Assembly: GCA_002320605.1 (NCBI GenBank) | Contig: DCKG01000016.1 | Span: 1-64,000 of the forward strand | Direction of reading: 5' to 3' | Source of the DNA: Bacteroidales bacterium UBA1680 | Lineage (GTDB): Bacteria > Bacteroidota > Bacteroidia > Bacteroidales > UBA932 | Length of the DNA stretch: 64,000 bases | Shown here: one piece after another, positions 53,808 to 61,697 of the stretch | Position numbering within the stretch: position 1 is the stretch's first letter | Layout: each line of letters starts with the position of its first letter | Position numbers and translations under genes: made by a program | The notes under the pieces: model-generated | The model's database searches: none | What the model was told of the DNA's origin: nothing | Seen by the model: the letters and a program-made list of their open reading frames with translations, nothing else

Positions 53808-54361
53808 TTTGAACATGTAGCTATTGATAATGCAGTAAATGACATGCCTACAACAAAACCAGCACCAAACGAAATCGCTCCAAAAGCAGCAGGCCATATT
53901 CCTCCGCAGATCCCTATTCCTATTCCACAAACCCATTGCCTTGCTGATGCTCTGGTTACAACATCATTCCCATAATTATCAATAATTTCTATGTAATCTT
54001 CTCCAGGATTATATATGCCGGACATAACAGGTTCGTTTAATTCATTGTATGCTGTAAATAGACAAGAAGTACTTGTTAATAAAGAATCAATCACAAATGA
54101 GACAGAAAAGGCAACCGATCCATCTTCAGCTAAGACATTCGCAAGAGCTTTATCATAGTCTGAATTAACAAAGATTTCAGCTTGTATGTCAGATGTTGGT
54201 GAGGAGCAAAGATATCCTTCGGAGAAAGTTTCTGCTGCTTCAGTTACTCTTGTTCCGTTTGATGAGGATATCGGAGTGAGTTCTATGAGATTGCTCATAG
54301 TTGGAACATCCTTTGTTGTCTGTTCGCATGACACAAAGGAAACAATAGTAAGTGCAGCCAT
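53804..54361 (-). CDS. Lipoprotein with glycine-rich hydrophobic C-terminus
   Basis: A 185-residue product with a lipobox at the start (MAALTIVSFVSCEQ, Cys at 12). The C-terminal 45 residues (WVCGIGIGICGGIWPAAFGA then ISFGAGFVVGMSFTALSIAT) are glycine-rich and strongly hydrophobic, as in membrane-active peptides. The signal lacks the usual N-terminal Lys residues. Sequence just upstream (an ATG followed by text equal to MNC, then KTFFAAM in another frame) suggests a one-base loss in a longer signal. It precedes the 4-span protein by a 4-base overlap. The function is unknown. Confidence 0.6.
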   Translation of the reverse strand: MAALTIVSFVSCEQTTKDVPTMSNLIELTPISSSNGTRVTEAAETFSEGYLCSSPTSDIQAEIFVNSDYDKALANVLAEDGSVAFSVSFVIDSLLTSTSCLFTAYNELNEPVMSGIYNPGEDYIEIIDNYGNDVVTRASARQWVCGIGIGICGGIWPAAFGAISFGAGFVVGMSFTALSIATCSK

Positions 54362-54420
54362 TGCTGCAAAAAATGTTTACAGTTCATAATTCTGTGGTTT
54401 AAATAAAATGTGGAATTATT

Positions 54421-54440
54421 AGTTATAACGTTTTATAACT
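54421..54440 (-). promoter_or_regulatory. Inverted repeat upstream of the cassette lipoprotein
   Basis: AGTTATAACGTTTTATAACT carries 8-base arms AGTTATAA and TTATAACT around a 4-base loop. A TTTG follows on the minus strand directly upstream of it, about 20 bases before a weak TAATAATT. It may be an operator in the promoter spacer. Confidence 0.4.
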
Positions 54441-54543
54441 GCAAATAAAGGTAGGTGAAAAAAATATCACACTAAAATTTTTTTATAGCAAAAAAGTAAA
54501 AAGAAATAAATAAAAAGAAGAATCAATAGCGGGGTTGGAATGC

Positions 54544-54801
54544 TCAGTCCTGCAGGAATTTCTTCATCGGTGTGCAGCTGAAGAGTCTGCCGAAGTGAAC
54601 GGGATGTTGTCGAAACGAATACGGCATGAACTGGCTGCCGATTGACACTGCGGTAGTGCTGGCCACTCCGTCGTACAGTCCGATTACGAACAAGTCCACG
54701 AGTCCGTAGAGCAGCTGCATGAAATAGGAAAGCAGATATGGCAGGGAAAATCCGACCATATTCTTAAGCACGCTGCCTTGTGTGAGATCCTTCGCCGGCA
54801 T
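54544..54801 (-). pseudogene. Truncated 5-prime copy of the MATE gene
   Basis: The first 59 codons of MATE (start ATG at 54801) are followed by an unrelated tail that ends in MKKFLQD and a stop at 54544. The copy lies in the right-hand direct repeat and also has a TAACTTTG promoter-like box. It cannot make a transporter. Confidence 0.8.
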
Positions 54802-54823
54802 ATTCGCTAAGTTCGCTGGCCGG
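54624..54823. repeat. 200-bp direct repeat, right copy
   Basis: See the copy at 52459-52658. Both are in the same orientation, and the distance between start points is 2,165 bases. Confidence 0.85.
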
Positions 54824-55059
54824 GTAAAGCCCAGCCGGACAGCAAAGTTAACAAAAAGAACTGAGACTATGCCGGAGGCACCGCCCGCACCGGCATCAGG
54901 GGATGGCTCTGGGAAAACATTAACATCTAAATTATTTTCTGTGTCTACTTCTCGCGCGGTACGCAATTTCAACTACATTTTATCCATAAAACACAAAAAT
55001 ATACAACCTAATCGTGACATGTTTTTTGGACAAAAAAGGTAATTTAATTTAGCCACATA

Positions 55060-55089
55060 TGGAAATTCCAAAATATAGTGTTATCTTTG
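55060..55089 (+). promoter_or_regulatory. Promoter with palindrome before the DUF4143 ATPase
   Basis: The -7 box TATCTTTG (55082-55089) lies 21 bases before the ATG at 55111. An 11-base palindrome TGGAAATTCCA (55060-55070) lies at the expected -33/spacer position. It is the weakest of the four ATPase palindromes. Confidence 0.5.
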
Positions 55090-55110
55090 CCTTATAAGCA
55101 GTATATAGAT

Positions 55111-56385
55111 ATGAAGACATATAAACCGAGAATTGCGGATAAGGAATTACAACGAAAGCTGTCAGGTATCGGCGCCGTTTTGATTGAAGGACCTAAATGG
55201 TGCGGTAAAACTACAACTGCGGAGCAACAGGCGTCCACAATCATCTACATGGACGATCCTTTGTACAAAGAACAGAATCTCCGTATGGCTGATATAAATC
55301 CTAAAGCGTTGTTGGTCGGAGAATGTCCCATATTGGTAGATGAATGGCAACTTGCTCCCAAATTGTGGGATACAATCCGCTTTGAAGTCGATCACAGAGA
55401 AGGCGAAGGTCTTTTTATTTTAACTGGTTCGGCTGTTCCTGCAAAAACAGAAGAAATTCATCATTCAGGAGCTGGTAGATTTGCATGGCTAACCATGCGT
55501 CCCATGAGTTTATACGAGTCGGGGGAATCTTCTGGAGAAGTGAGTTTGGAGGGGATGTTTGAAACTCCAGACAATATAATGGGAATCAACAAATTGTCGC
55601 TTTATGATATTGCTTTTTTAATTTGTCGAGGTGGGTGGCCTCGTGCATCATTGCAAACAGGAGATATTGCGCTGGATCAAGTGAAATACTATTATGACGC
55701 AGTGACGCGTTCGGACATTTCTCGAGTAGATGGCGTTCGACGCAATCGAGAACGGGCAAAACGATTGATGCGTTCATATGCTCGACATCAAGGTTCTCAG
55801 GCTCCCATCAGTACTATTGTAGAAGATATGCGAGTGAATGATGAGGAATCAACGGATGTAAAAACAGTTGCTTCTTATATTGACGCTCTAAAAAAAATTT
55901 TTGTCATAGAAGATTCTGTTGCATGGAATCCTAATCTGCGCTCAAAGACAGCTATTCGGACATCTGATACCAGATACTTTGTCGATCCGTCAATTGCTGT
56001 TGCTGCTTTGGGTCTTGGCCCCAAGGACCTGATTAATGATCTGAACACAATGGGGCTGTTATTTGAGACGCTTTGTGTCCGGGATTTACGCGTATTTGCG
56101 AGCGCTTTAGATGGACAAGTCTATCATTTTCGAGACAAGTACGGCCTCGAATGTGACGCAGTTGTTCATCTGCGTAATGGTAAATTTGGCCTTATCGAAA
56201 TAAAACTTGGCGGAGACCAACTTATAGAGCAAGGCGCAACTACCTTAAAAACATTGGCTGCAAAGATAGATACGGATAAAATGAAAGCCCCGTCCTTTTT
56301 AATGGTGTTGACGGCTACAGGAAAATTCGCCTATCGACGTGCAGACGGAGTTTATGTGGTTCCTATTGGATGCTTAAAAGACTAA
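55111..56385 (+). CDS. AAA ATPase with DUF4143-type C-terminus
   Basis: A 424-residue ATPase. It shows the P-loop (VLIEGPKWCGKTTTAEQQAS), Walker B (CPILVDEWQLAPKLWDTI), an arginine and sensor region (LTGSAVPAKTEEIHHSGAGR), a winged-helix segment (about 230-280) and a nuclease-like end (GLECDAVVHLRNGKFGLIEI). The start is at 55111 (MKTYKPRIADKELQ); the frame is open to 55078. The gene is AT-rich and lacks GAATAT, hence probably acquired. The palindrome TGGAAATTCCA lies in its promoter. Confidence 0.87.
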   Translation: MKTYKPRIADKELQRKLSGIGAVLIEGPKWCGKTTTAEQQASTIIYMDDPLYKEQNLRMADINPKALLVGECPILVDEWQLAPKLWDTIRFEVDHREGEGLFILTGSAVPAKTEEIHHSGAGRFAWLTMRPMSLYESGESSGEVSLEGMFETPDNIMGINKLSLYDIAFLICRGGWPRASLQTGDIALDQVKYYYDAVTRSDISRVDGVRRNRERAKRLMRSYARHQGSQAPISTIVEDMRVNDEESTDVKTVASYIDALKKIFVIEDSVAWNPNLRSKTAIRTSDTRYFVDPSIAVAALGLGPKDLINDLNTMGLLFETLCVRDLRVFASALDGQVYHFRDKYGLECDAVVHLRNGKFGLIEIKLGGDQLIEQGATTLKTLAAKIDTDKMKAPSFLMVLTATGKFAYRRADGVYVVPIGCLKD

Positions 56386-56469
56386 TAAACGATATGACAC
56401 AGATAGGTTCACCTGCAAGGAAGTGGTCAGCTATATCCGGCGCAAAGGGAGCAAGTGTATTTTCCTGAT

Positions 56470-56682
56470 TTAGGTTGACTCGGGTTTGTAGAGGTTGACA
56501 GCTCCGTCGCTCACCTGCAGAGAAATTTCGGTGTAGCTGTGGCAGTCATCGGTCAGGTATGCAAGCACCTCTCCATCTGCAATTCCATCTACCTTGATTC
56601 TGAGGTTGCGGAGCTTCGTGTCATTGTCGTAACGGGTCACTAAGACTCTGACTCGGCCATTCTTCCCTTTAGCCGCTGAATA
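56470..56682 (-). pseudogene. C-terminal fragment of a glycoside hydrolase (GH39-like)
   Basis: A 70-residue open frame reads GRVRVLVTRYDNDTKLRNLR and ISLQVSDGAVNLYKPEST, with an EVLAYLTDDCHSYTEI block. The VLVTRYDND and AYLTDD text resembles the C-terminal beta-sandwich of xylosidase-type hydrolases. A stop precedes it and no start codon or catalytic domain exists. It lies in a region of mixed remnants beside tRNA-Arg. Confidence 0.5.
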
Positions 56683-56713
56683 TTAGTTTTAATGTGCTCC
56701 AGCCCTTGCGGGA

Positions 56714-56750
56714 ATAAAAAATGCAAGTGTCCGAAAACAGGACACTTGCA
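56714..56750 (-). terminator. Terminator after tRNA-Arg
   Basis: On the minus strand TGCAAGTGTCC and GGACACTTGCA form a perfect 11-base stem with a 7-base loop followed by TTTTTTATT. Confidence 0.85.
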
Positions 56751-56758
56751 AAATGTAA

Positions 56759-56835
56759 TGGTGATTCGGTTGGGATTCGAACCCAAGACCCACAGCTTAG
56801 AAGGCTGTTGCTCTATCCAGCTGAGCTACCGAACC
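56759..56835 (-). tRNA. tRNA-Arg (anticodon TCT)
   Basis: Folding by eye gives a complete cloverleaf: acceptor GGTTCGG/CCGAATC, D arm GCTCAGCTGGATAGAGC, anticodon stem ACAGC/GCTGT with loop CTTCTAA (anticodon TCT, reading AGA), and T arm with GGTTCGAATCC. CCA is encoded at the 3-prime end. The 3-prime end faces the accessory block to the left. Confidence 0.96.
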
Positions 56836-56904
56836 ATTCCTCCGCCCTGCGGCCAGGATGCCTGACCGAACGGGTTTGCAAATATAATCAAATTCCTGCT
56901 AATT

Positions 56905-58023
56905 CTACACTTTCAGGAATATCTCTTTTCGATACAGGAAATACAGGAACAGCCAGCATAGCGCGAAATAGCCGAGGCTGAGGATGAAGCTGCCGATATT
57001 CTCTGGAAAGATGTTGGCGAAGCCATTCAGGAAAAATCCATTGATGGAAGAGAAATTTATTATTCTCTGCGCCATGTAGATGGTAATTGAATTCAGCCCG
57101 ACCACCCGGAAAATCCAGTCCAGCTTACGATTCTTCCTGACATCTATGATGTAGTAGAAGATTGCGAACATGGCCACTGAATATCCTGCCATGGTGAGTA
57201 CGAAAGTGCTGGTCCAAAGCTTCTTGACAATCGGGAACCATATGCTCCATGCTAGCCCGATGATTAGCAGGATGGCAGCGGCGCATAAAAGCTTAAGGGT
57301 CTTCTTCTCTCCGCTGTCCTCCGATTCCTTCACATAACGTCCCGTGAACATCCCCAGCAAGGCGGTCACGATTGCCGGGATGGTGCTGACCAGTCCTTCC
57401 GGGTCGTAGACGCCTCGCACGTAGATATTGTCAGGCATCAGCTTGCGGTCGACGTAGCTTGCTATGTTGCCCTCTAGAGAGAAGGAATCAGCGCCGGCAG
57501 GAGCATCCGGAGCGACGAAGAAACGCAGGAGCAGGAAATATCCTATCAATATTCCGATGGCTGTCGCCCATTGGGCTTTCTTGCCAGTGAAGGCGTATAG
57601 CATGGCAGCGAACATCCATCCCAGGCCGATTCGGCCGAGCACGCTCGGAATCCGCTGAGTGGCGAATTGCAAATCGAAGAGCCCGTCATAAACGAGGCCG
57701 AACAGGAAGAGAATCAGTCCTCTGCGGATAATGTCCAGAAGAATCTTGCCTTCGGACATCCCTTTTGCCCTTTTCTTCGCGATAGAGAAAGGGAAGGTCA
57801 TTCCCGAGATGAACAAGAACAATGCAAAGATGGTATCCTCGAAATGAAGCCCTTCCCAGTCGACGTGGGAGAATTGACGGGCCAGCCACGAGTCTCCTCC
57901 GCCAGGAAACAGGGTGCAGAGGCTTACGACGAGGCCCCCAAGCCCCATGATGAACATCATGTCGAAGCCCCTGAGCGCATCCAGCGACAGAAGCCTTCCT
58001 TCGGTCCCTTTTTGATTAGTCAT
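56905..58023 (-). CDS. DUF5009/HGSNAT-like membrane acyltransferase
   Basis: A 372-residue integral membrane protein with about ten spans. It belongs to the heparan-alpha-glucosaminide N-acetyltransferase-like group: LLSLDALRGFDMMFIMG at the start, GLHFEDTIFALFLFISGMTF after the first loop. Members are thought to acetylate a sugar across the membrane with a His in the HFED-type loop; no substrate is established in Bacteroidota. It follows the DUF368 gene by 18 bases on the same strand and ends the operon. Confidence 0.8.
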   Translation of the reverse strand: MTNQKGTEGRLLSLDALRGFDMMFIMGLGGLVVSLCTLFPGGGDSWLARQFSHVDWEGLHFEDTIFALFLFISGMTFPFSIAKKRAKGMSEGKILLDIIRRGLILFLFGLVYDGLFDLQFATQRIPSVLGRIGLGWMFAAMLYAFTGKKAQWATAIGILIGYFLLLRFFVAPDAPAGADSFSLEGNIASYVDRKLMPDNIYVRGVYDPEGLVSTIPAIVTALLGMFTGRYVKESEDSGEKKTLKLLCAAAILLIIGLAWSIWFPIVKKLWTSTFVLTMAGYSVAMFAIFYYIIDVRKNRKLDWIFRVVGLNSITIYMAQRIINFSSINGFFLNGFANIFPENIGSFILSLGYFALCWLFLYFLYRKEIFLKV

Positions 58024-58041
58024 AGTGTTATATTGATTTGA

Positions 58042-59022
58042 TTAGTTTTCTACGACAGTATGCTTCGTGTTTCTGTTAAATCTGCCACTCAGTGCTTCCA
58101 GCAGCATCACTAGAGCGATTCCAATGATCATCCAGCACACTGCGCTGAAAACATCATTTTCAATCAGCGGCGTAATGTCAGTACCGCTTTTGGAAAAAGA
58201 ATCCACTGCTGCCTTGGCCTGCTCTGCCGTCATCCCGCCCTTCAGAAGCTGGGAAGTGAGGATGCTGATCTTGTCGCTCCATGGCCACACTTTCACCAGA
58301 GAGCCGAGGGTGAAGCCTATGAGCACTATAAGAGTCTGCCTTTCTGCCTTGGAAAGCAGCCAGTGCAAGAATTTTGAGAATCCCAGGAGTCCGACGATGC
58401 AGCCTGAGAGGAATACCAGGAGGACGGGGATGTTAAGCTCGCTCACCGCCTGCATTATGAAGTCGTATTTCCCAAGGATGACTAAGATGAAGCTTCCGGA
58501 AATGCCAGGGAGTATCATCGTGCAGACTGCGATTGCCCCGCATACTGCAATAAACCACATTGCTTCGGTGGTCTGAGTGGGGGAGAGCGTGCAGATGATT
58601 ATTCCGGACAAAATTCCTAAAGCCAGGAACAATCCGTCGGAGAACTGCCATTTCTTGATGTCTGCCAGCATGAAGACAGACGAGGCTATTATCAGACCGA
58701 AGAAGAAAGACCAGGTCTGGATGGGATAGTAATGCAGGACATATTCCATCAGCTTCGCAAGCGTGAATATGCTGACTGCCAAGCCAATCAGAAGCCACAG
58801 CAGGAAGGTGCCTCCGACATATTCATTCCATTCTTTCAGCTTTCCTTTGAATAGCAGCTTCCATGACTTCAGATCCATCAGGGCATTCAGGGAATCTATC
58901 AGTTTCTCGAATATGCCCGTCAGTAGGGCGATGGTCCCTCCCGAAACCCCTGGAATCACGTTTGCTGCTCCCATCGCAAAGCCTTTTGCAGCGACGAGAA
59001 GATTATTGATGATATTTGCCAT
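58042..59022 (-). CDS. popT: DUF368 undecaprenyl-phosphate transporter (PopT-like)
   Basis: A 326-residue polytopic protein with the DUF368 repeats NVIPGVSGGTIALLTGIFEK and LPGISGSFILVILGKYDFIM. DUF368 proteins are reported to recycle undecaprenyl phosphate from the outer to the inner face of the membrane, which keeps wall and surface polymer synthesis going. It lies in one operon with DUF6913 upstream (14-base gap) and the HGSNAT-like gene downstream (18-base gap). Confidence 0.88.
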   Translation of the reverse strand: MANIINNLLVAAKGFAMGAANVIPGVSGGTIALLTGIFEKLIDSLNALMDLKSWKLLFKGKLKEWNEYVGGTFLLWLLIGLAVSIFTLAKLMEYVLHYYPIQTWSFFFGLIIASSVFMLADIKKWQFSDGLFLALGILSGIIICTLSPTQTTEAMWFIAVCGAIAVCTMILPGISGSFILVILGKYDFIMQAVSELNIPVLLVFLSGCIVGLLGFSKFLHWLLSKAERQTLIVLIGFTLGSLVKVWPWSDKISILTSQLLKGGMTAEQAKAAVDSFSKSGTDITPLIENDVFSAVCWMIIGIALVMLLEALSGRFNRNTKHTVVEN

Positions 59023-59036
59023 TACGTCTTATAGAA

Positions 59037-59573
59037 TTATTTGATTTTTAGCAGGAAATCTTTCACTGCGTTGAAACTCTCGAGCTGGGACAGCGTCTTG
59101 TCTCCCGGGTCTCTAAGGATCACGTCAAAAACATCGCCGCCAAGCTGCCTCCGACCTATCTTGAAGCGAGCGCCTGACGTTCTTATGAGATATTCCATCG
59201 GGTACGAAGGGTCGTTCAGGAGGCAGATCAGTATGTCGGGGTCCCTCTCGGCGAGCACTTTCAATTTATAATCCGAAGGCCTTCCGTACCAGTTCAGGTC
59301 CTTCTTGGTGATGGTGGTCTGGATGCTGGTTATAAGCCTGTCGCCATTGCCGATGTCTCGGAAATCCTGGAAGAAAATCATGCCGTTGATTTCGTAGCGG
59401 CGGAAAAAATTGATTATCGCAGTCTTGCACGTATCGTAGGTCGGATCCTCGACATCTATGATGGCCGCATAAGATTTTATCCTGCTGATGGGCAGTATCT
59501 CAGTCTGATTGCTACTGGAGTGCCTTTTCAGGGATTGCCTGCGGAAGAAATCGATAAGCGCCTCTTTAATCAT
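59037..59573 (-). CDS. DUF6913-type protein
   Basis: The 178-residue protein looks like the Bacteroidota-specific DUF6913 family, with KSYAAIIDVEDPTYDTCKTA and LNWYGRPSDYKLKVLAERDP then ILICLLNDPSYPMEYLIRTS. It has no membrane segment and its function is unknown. It overlaps the upstream PfkB kinase gene by 4 bases. Confidence 0.75.
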   Translation of the reverse strand: MIKEALIDFFRRQSLKRHSSSNQTEILPISRIKSYAAIIDVEDPTYDTCKTAIINFFRRYEINGMIFFQDFRDIGNGDRLITSIQTTITKKDLNWYGRPSDYKLKVLAERDPDILICLLNDPSYPMEYLIRTSGARFKIGRRQLGGDVFDVILRDPGDKTLSQLESFNAVKDFLLKIK

Positions 59574-60565
59574 TTCTGAACGGATGCTATGAGTTCTCGG
59601 ATTTCTTGTTTCGCTGCTTTCCAGCGAGGAACATCAATTTTGGTTCCGACGACCTCGACAACCTTAGCCGCAATTATCGAGCCTATCTTGCCGCATGCCT
59701 CAAGTGGCATTCCTAAAGACAGGCCGTAGATGAAGCCTGCTGCGTATGTGTCCCCAGCGCCAGTAGCATCAAGAGTTTTCGCAGGATATGCATGAATATA
59801 GTGATACTCGTCCCCGGCCTTCACCATGGAGCCGTCTTTGCCAATCTTCACTATTGCCATCTCGCATTGGCTGGCGAGCACATCCAATGCCTCCCGTGGC
59901 TCCAGCTTGGTGTAAGACCTGGCTTCCGCCTCATTCGCAAAGACGATGTCTATGTATCTGCCCAGCAGATTGTGAAAGAAGGCTTCATTCGATTCCACGA
60001 CGTTATAGGATGCCATGTCGATGGAAATCTTGCAGCCGACAGCCTTGGCCATTTGAGCCGCCTTGCTTATCAGATCTTGGTTCTGGACCAGATAGCCCTC
60101 AATGTGGAAATAGTCATAGCCTTCGAAATATTCAGGCTTCAAGTCCTCTGGAACCATTTCAAGGGCAGCGCCCATGTAATCTGCGAAAGTCCTTTCCCCG
60201 CTCGGGCCTGTGATGAAGCACATCGCCCGTCCGGAGCCTTTTGTGCCTGTGAGCATGGTGGTCTTGACCCCGAACTGCTCTAGGGTGCTCTTGTAAAGAT
60301 GGCCCAGCTCGTCATCTCCTATTTTCCCGATGTAGCCAGAAGGCATGCCAAGAATAGAAGTGCAAGTGATGGTGTTGGCGGCAGAGCCGCCGGGGACATA
60401 TTTCACCCCATATTCTTTAAGTTTCGACCATATCCTGTCCCCTGTCTCCAGATCCACATGTTGCATGCTTCCCACAGGAAGATGATATTCTTGAAGAATA
60501 GAATCGTCTGGGAAGATTGCCAGCACGTCGGTGAGGGCATTGCCAATTCCAAGGATAGATTTCAT
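59570..60565 (-). CDS. PfkB-family carbohydrate/adenosine kinase
   Basis: A 331-residue ribokinase-fold protein. The N-terminal part has VPGGSAANTITCTSILGMPS and the catalytic end is KTLDATGAGDTYAAGFIYGL. Bacteroidota members of this length are usually called adenosine kinase, but the sugar or nucleoside substrate cannot be settled. It is the first gene of the minus-strand four-gene operon. The gap to the divergent YbhN-like gene is 56 bases. Confidence 0.9.
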   Translation of the reverse strand: MKSILGIGNALTDVLAIFPDDSILQEYHLPVGSMQHVDLETGDRIWSKLKEYGVKYVPGGSAANTITCTSILGMPSGYIGKIGDDELGHLYKSTLEQFGVKTTMLTGTKGSGRAMCFITGPSGERTFADYMGAALEMVPEDLKPEYFEGYDYFHIEGYLVQNQDLISKAAQMAKAVGCKISIDMASYNVVESNEAFFHNLLGRYIDIVFANEAEARSYTKLEPREALDVLASQCEMAIVKIGKDGSMVKAGDEYHYIHAYPAKTLDATGAGDTYAAGFIYGLSLGMPLEACGKIGSIIAAKVVEVVGTKIDVPRWKAAKQEIRELIASVQK

Positions 60566-60621
60566 CTCTTTTGCATTGATAAATGCAAATTTAATTATAT
60601 TTATGACTATTTTTGTCCAAT

Positions 60622-61692
60622 ATGATTGGGAAACTGAAGAATTTCATAAAATATGCCATCTCTATCACCCTTGCCATCGTGCTCCTTTATTTTTCTTTCA
60701 GGGGCATCAAGTGGGGGGATTTTTGGGAAGCCCTGAAGGCGTGCAGATGGGAATTCGTGATACTTTCTATGGCATTCGGTGCCCTTGCGTTCTATCTCAG
60801 GGCTCTCAGGTGGCGGGAACTCATTCTCCCCATCGACCCGAAGATGAGCCGCGGAGCCACCTTCAATGCAATCAACATAAGCTACTTGGTCAATTTAGTC
60901 CTGCCCAGAGTAGGAGAGTTCGTGCGATGCGGCTACATCACGGCCAATTCCTCCAAATCAGAGCCAGATGCGGTGGGTAAGACCCATCGGCTGGCCTCTT
61001 ACGACAAGGTTCTGGGCACAGTGGCTCTGGAACGATCATGGGATCTCGTGACCATGGTATTGCTGATGCTGGTTTTCCTCTATTTCGGCTGGAAACGTTA
61101 CGGAGGGTTCTTTTCCGATAATATTCTGAAGCCAGCATTGAATAAAATGACGCCACGTGCGATTATCCTGACTGTTGTGGTCGTAGCAGCCGTCGTGCTT
61201 GTCATCTGGCTGATAGTTCGTATGGGGCGCAAAAATAAAAAGGCTGGAAAGGTGTCTGGCATCTTCGCTGGACTGTGGCAGGGAATATCCAGCTGCATGA
61301 AGATGAAAGGCGCTTGGAAATTTTTCGTGCTTACGATAGGAATATGGGTTTGCTACTGGATGATGAGTTACACCATTCTGCTTGCTGTCCAAGGCATGGA
61401 TTTCAACAAGATAAATCCGGAATTGGCTGAATATATCGGCAAGCTTGCCGACTTGAATGGGGCCGACGCTCTGTTCCTGATGATAGCCGGCAGCCTGGCC
61501 TCGATCGTGCCTGTGCCTGGTGGGTTCGGAGCGTTCCATTACATAGTCGCTCTTGCGCTGCAGACCATCTACGGCATCCCTTTCGAGGTAGGGATCATCT
61601 TCGCTACCCTCTCTCATGAGTCTCAGGTCGTCAATCAGGTAATATGCGGAGGCACGTCCTACATAGTAGAAACATTGAAAAGGAAAAAATAA
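60622..61692 (+). CDS. YbhN/LPG synthase-like flippase (UPF0104 type)
   Basis: A 356-residue membrane protein with about eight spans. Family text includes NLVLPRVGEFVRCGYITANS and AGSLASIVPVPGGFGAFHYI. The lysylphosphatidylglycerol synthase membrane domain has this shape, without the soluble aminoacyltransferase part, so a lipid flippase is likely. The start is at 60622 (MIGKLKNFIKY). It ends 5 bases before the rhamnosidase gene, so the two are one operon. Confidence 0.85.
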   Translation: MIGKLKNFIKYAISITLAIVLLYFSFRGIKWGDFWEALKACRWEFVILSMAFGALAFYLRALRWRELILPIDPKMSRGATFNAINISYLVNLVLPRVGEFVRCGYITANSSKSEPDAVGKTHRLASYDKVLGTVALERSWDLVTMVLLMLVFLYFGWKRYGGFFSDNILKPALNKMTPRAIILTVVVVAAVVLVIWLIVRMGRKNKKAGKVSGIFAGLWQGISSCMKMKGAWKFFVLTIGIWVCYWMMSYTILLAVQGMDFNKINPELAEYIGKLADLNGADALFLMIAGSLASIVPVPGGFGAFHYIVALALQTIYGIPFEVGIIFATLSHESQVVNQVICGGTSYIVETLKRKK

Positions 61693-61697
61693 CTCGT

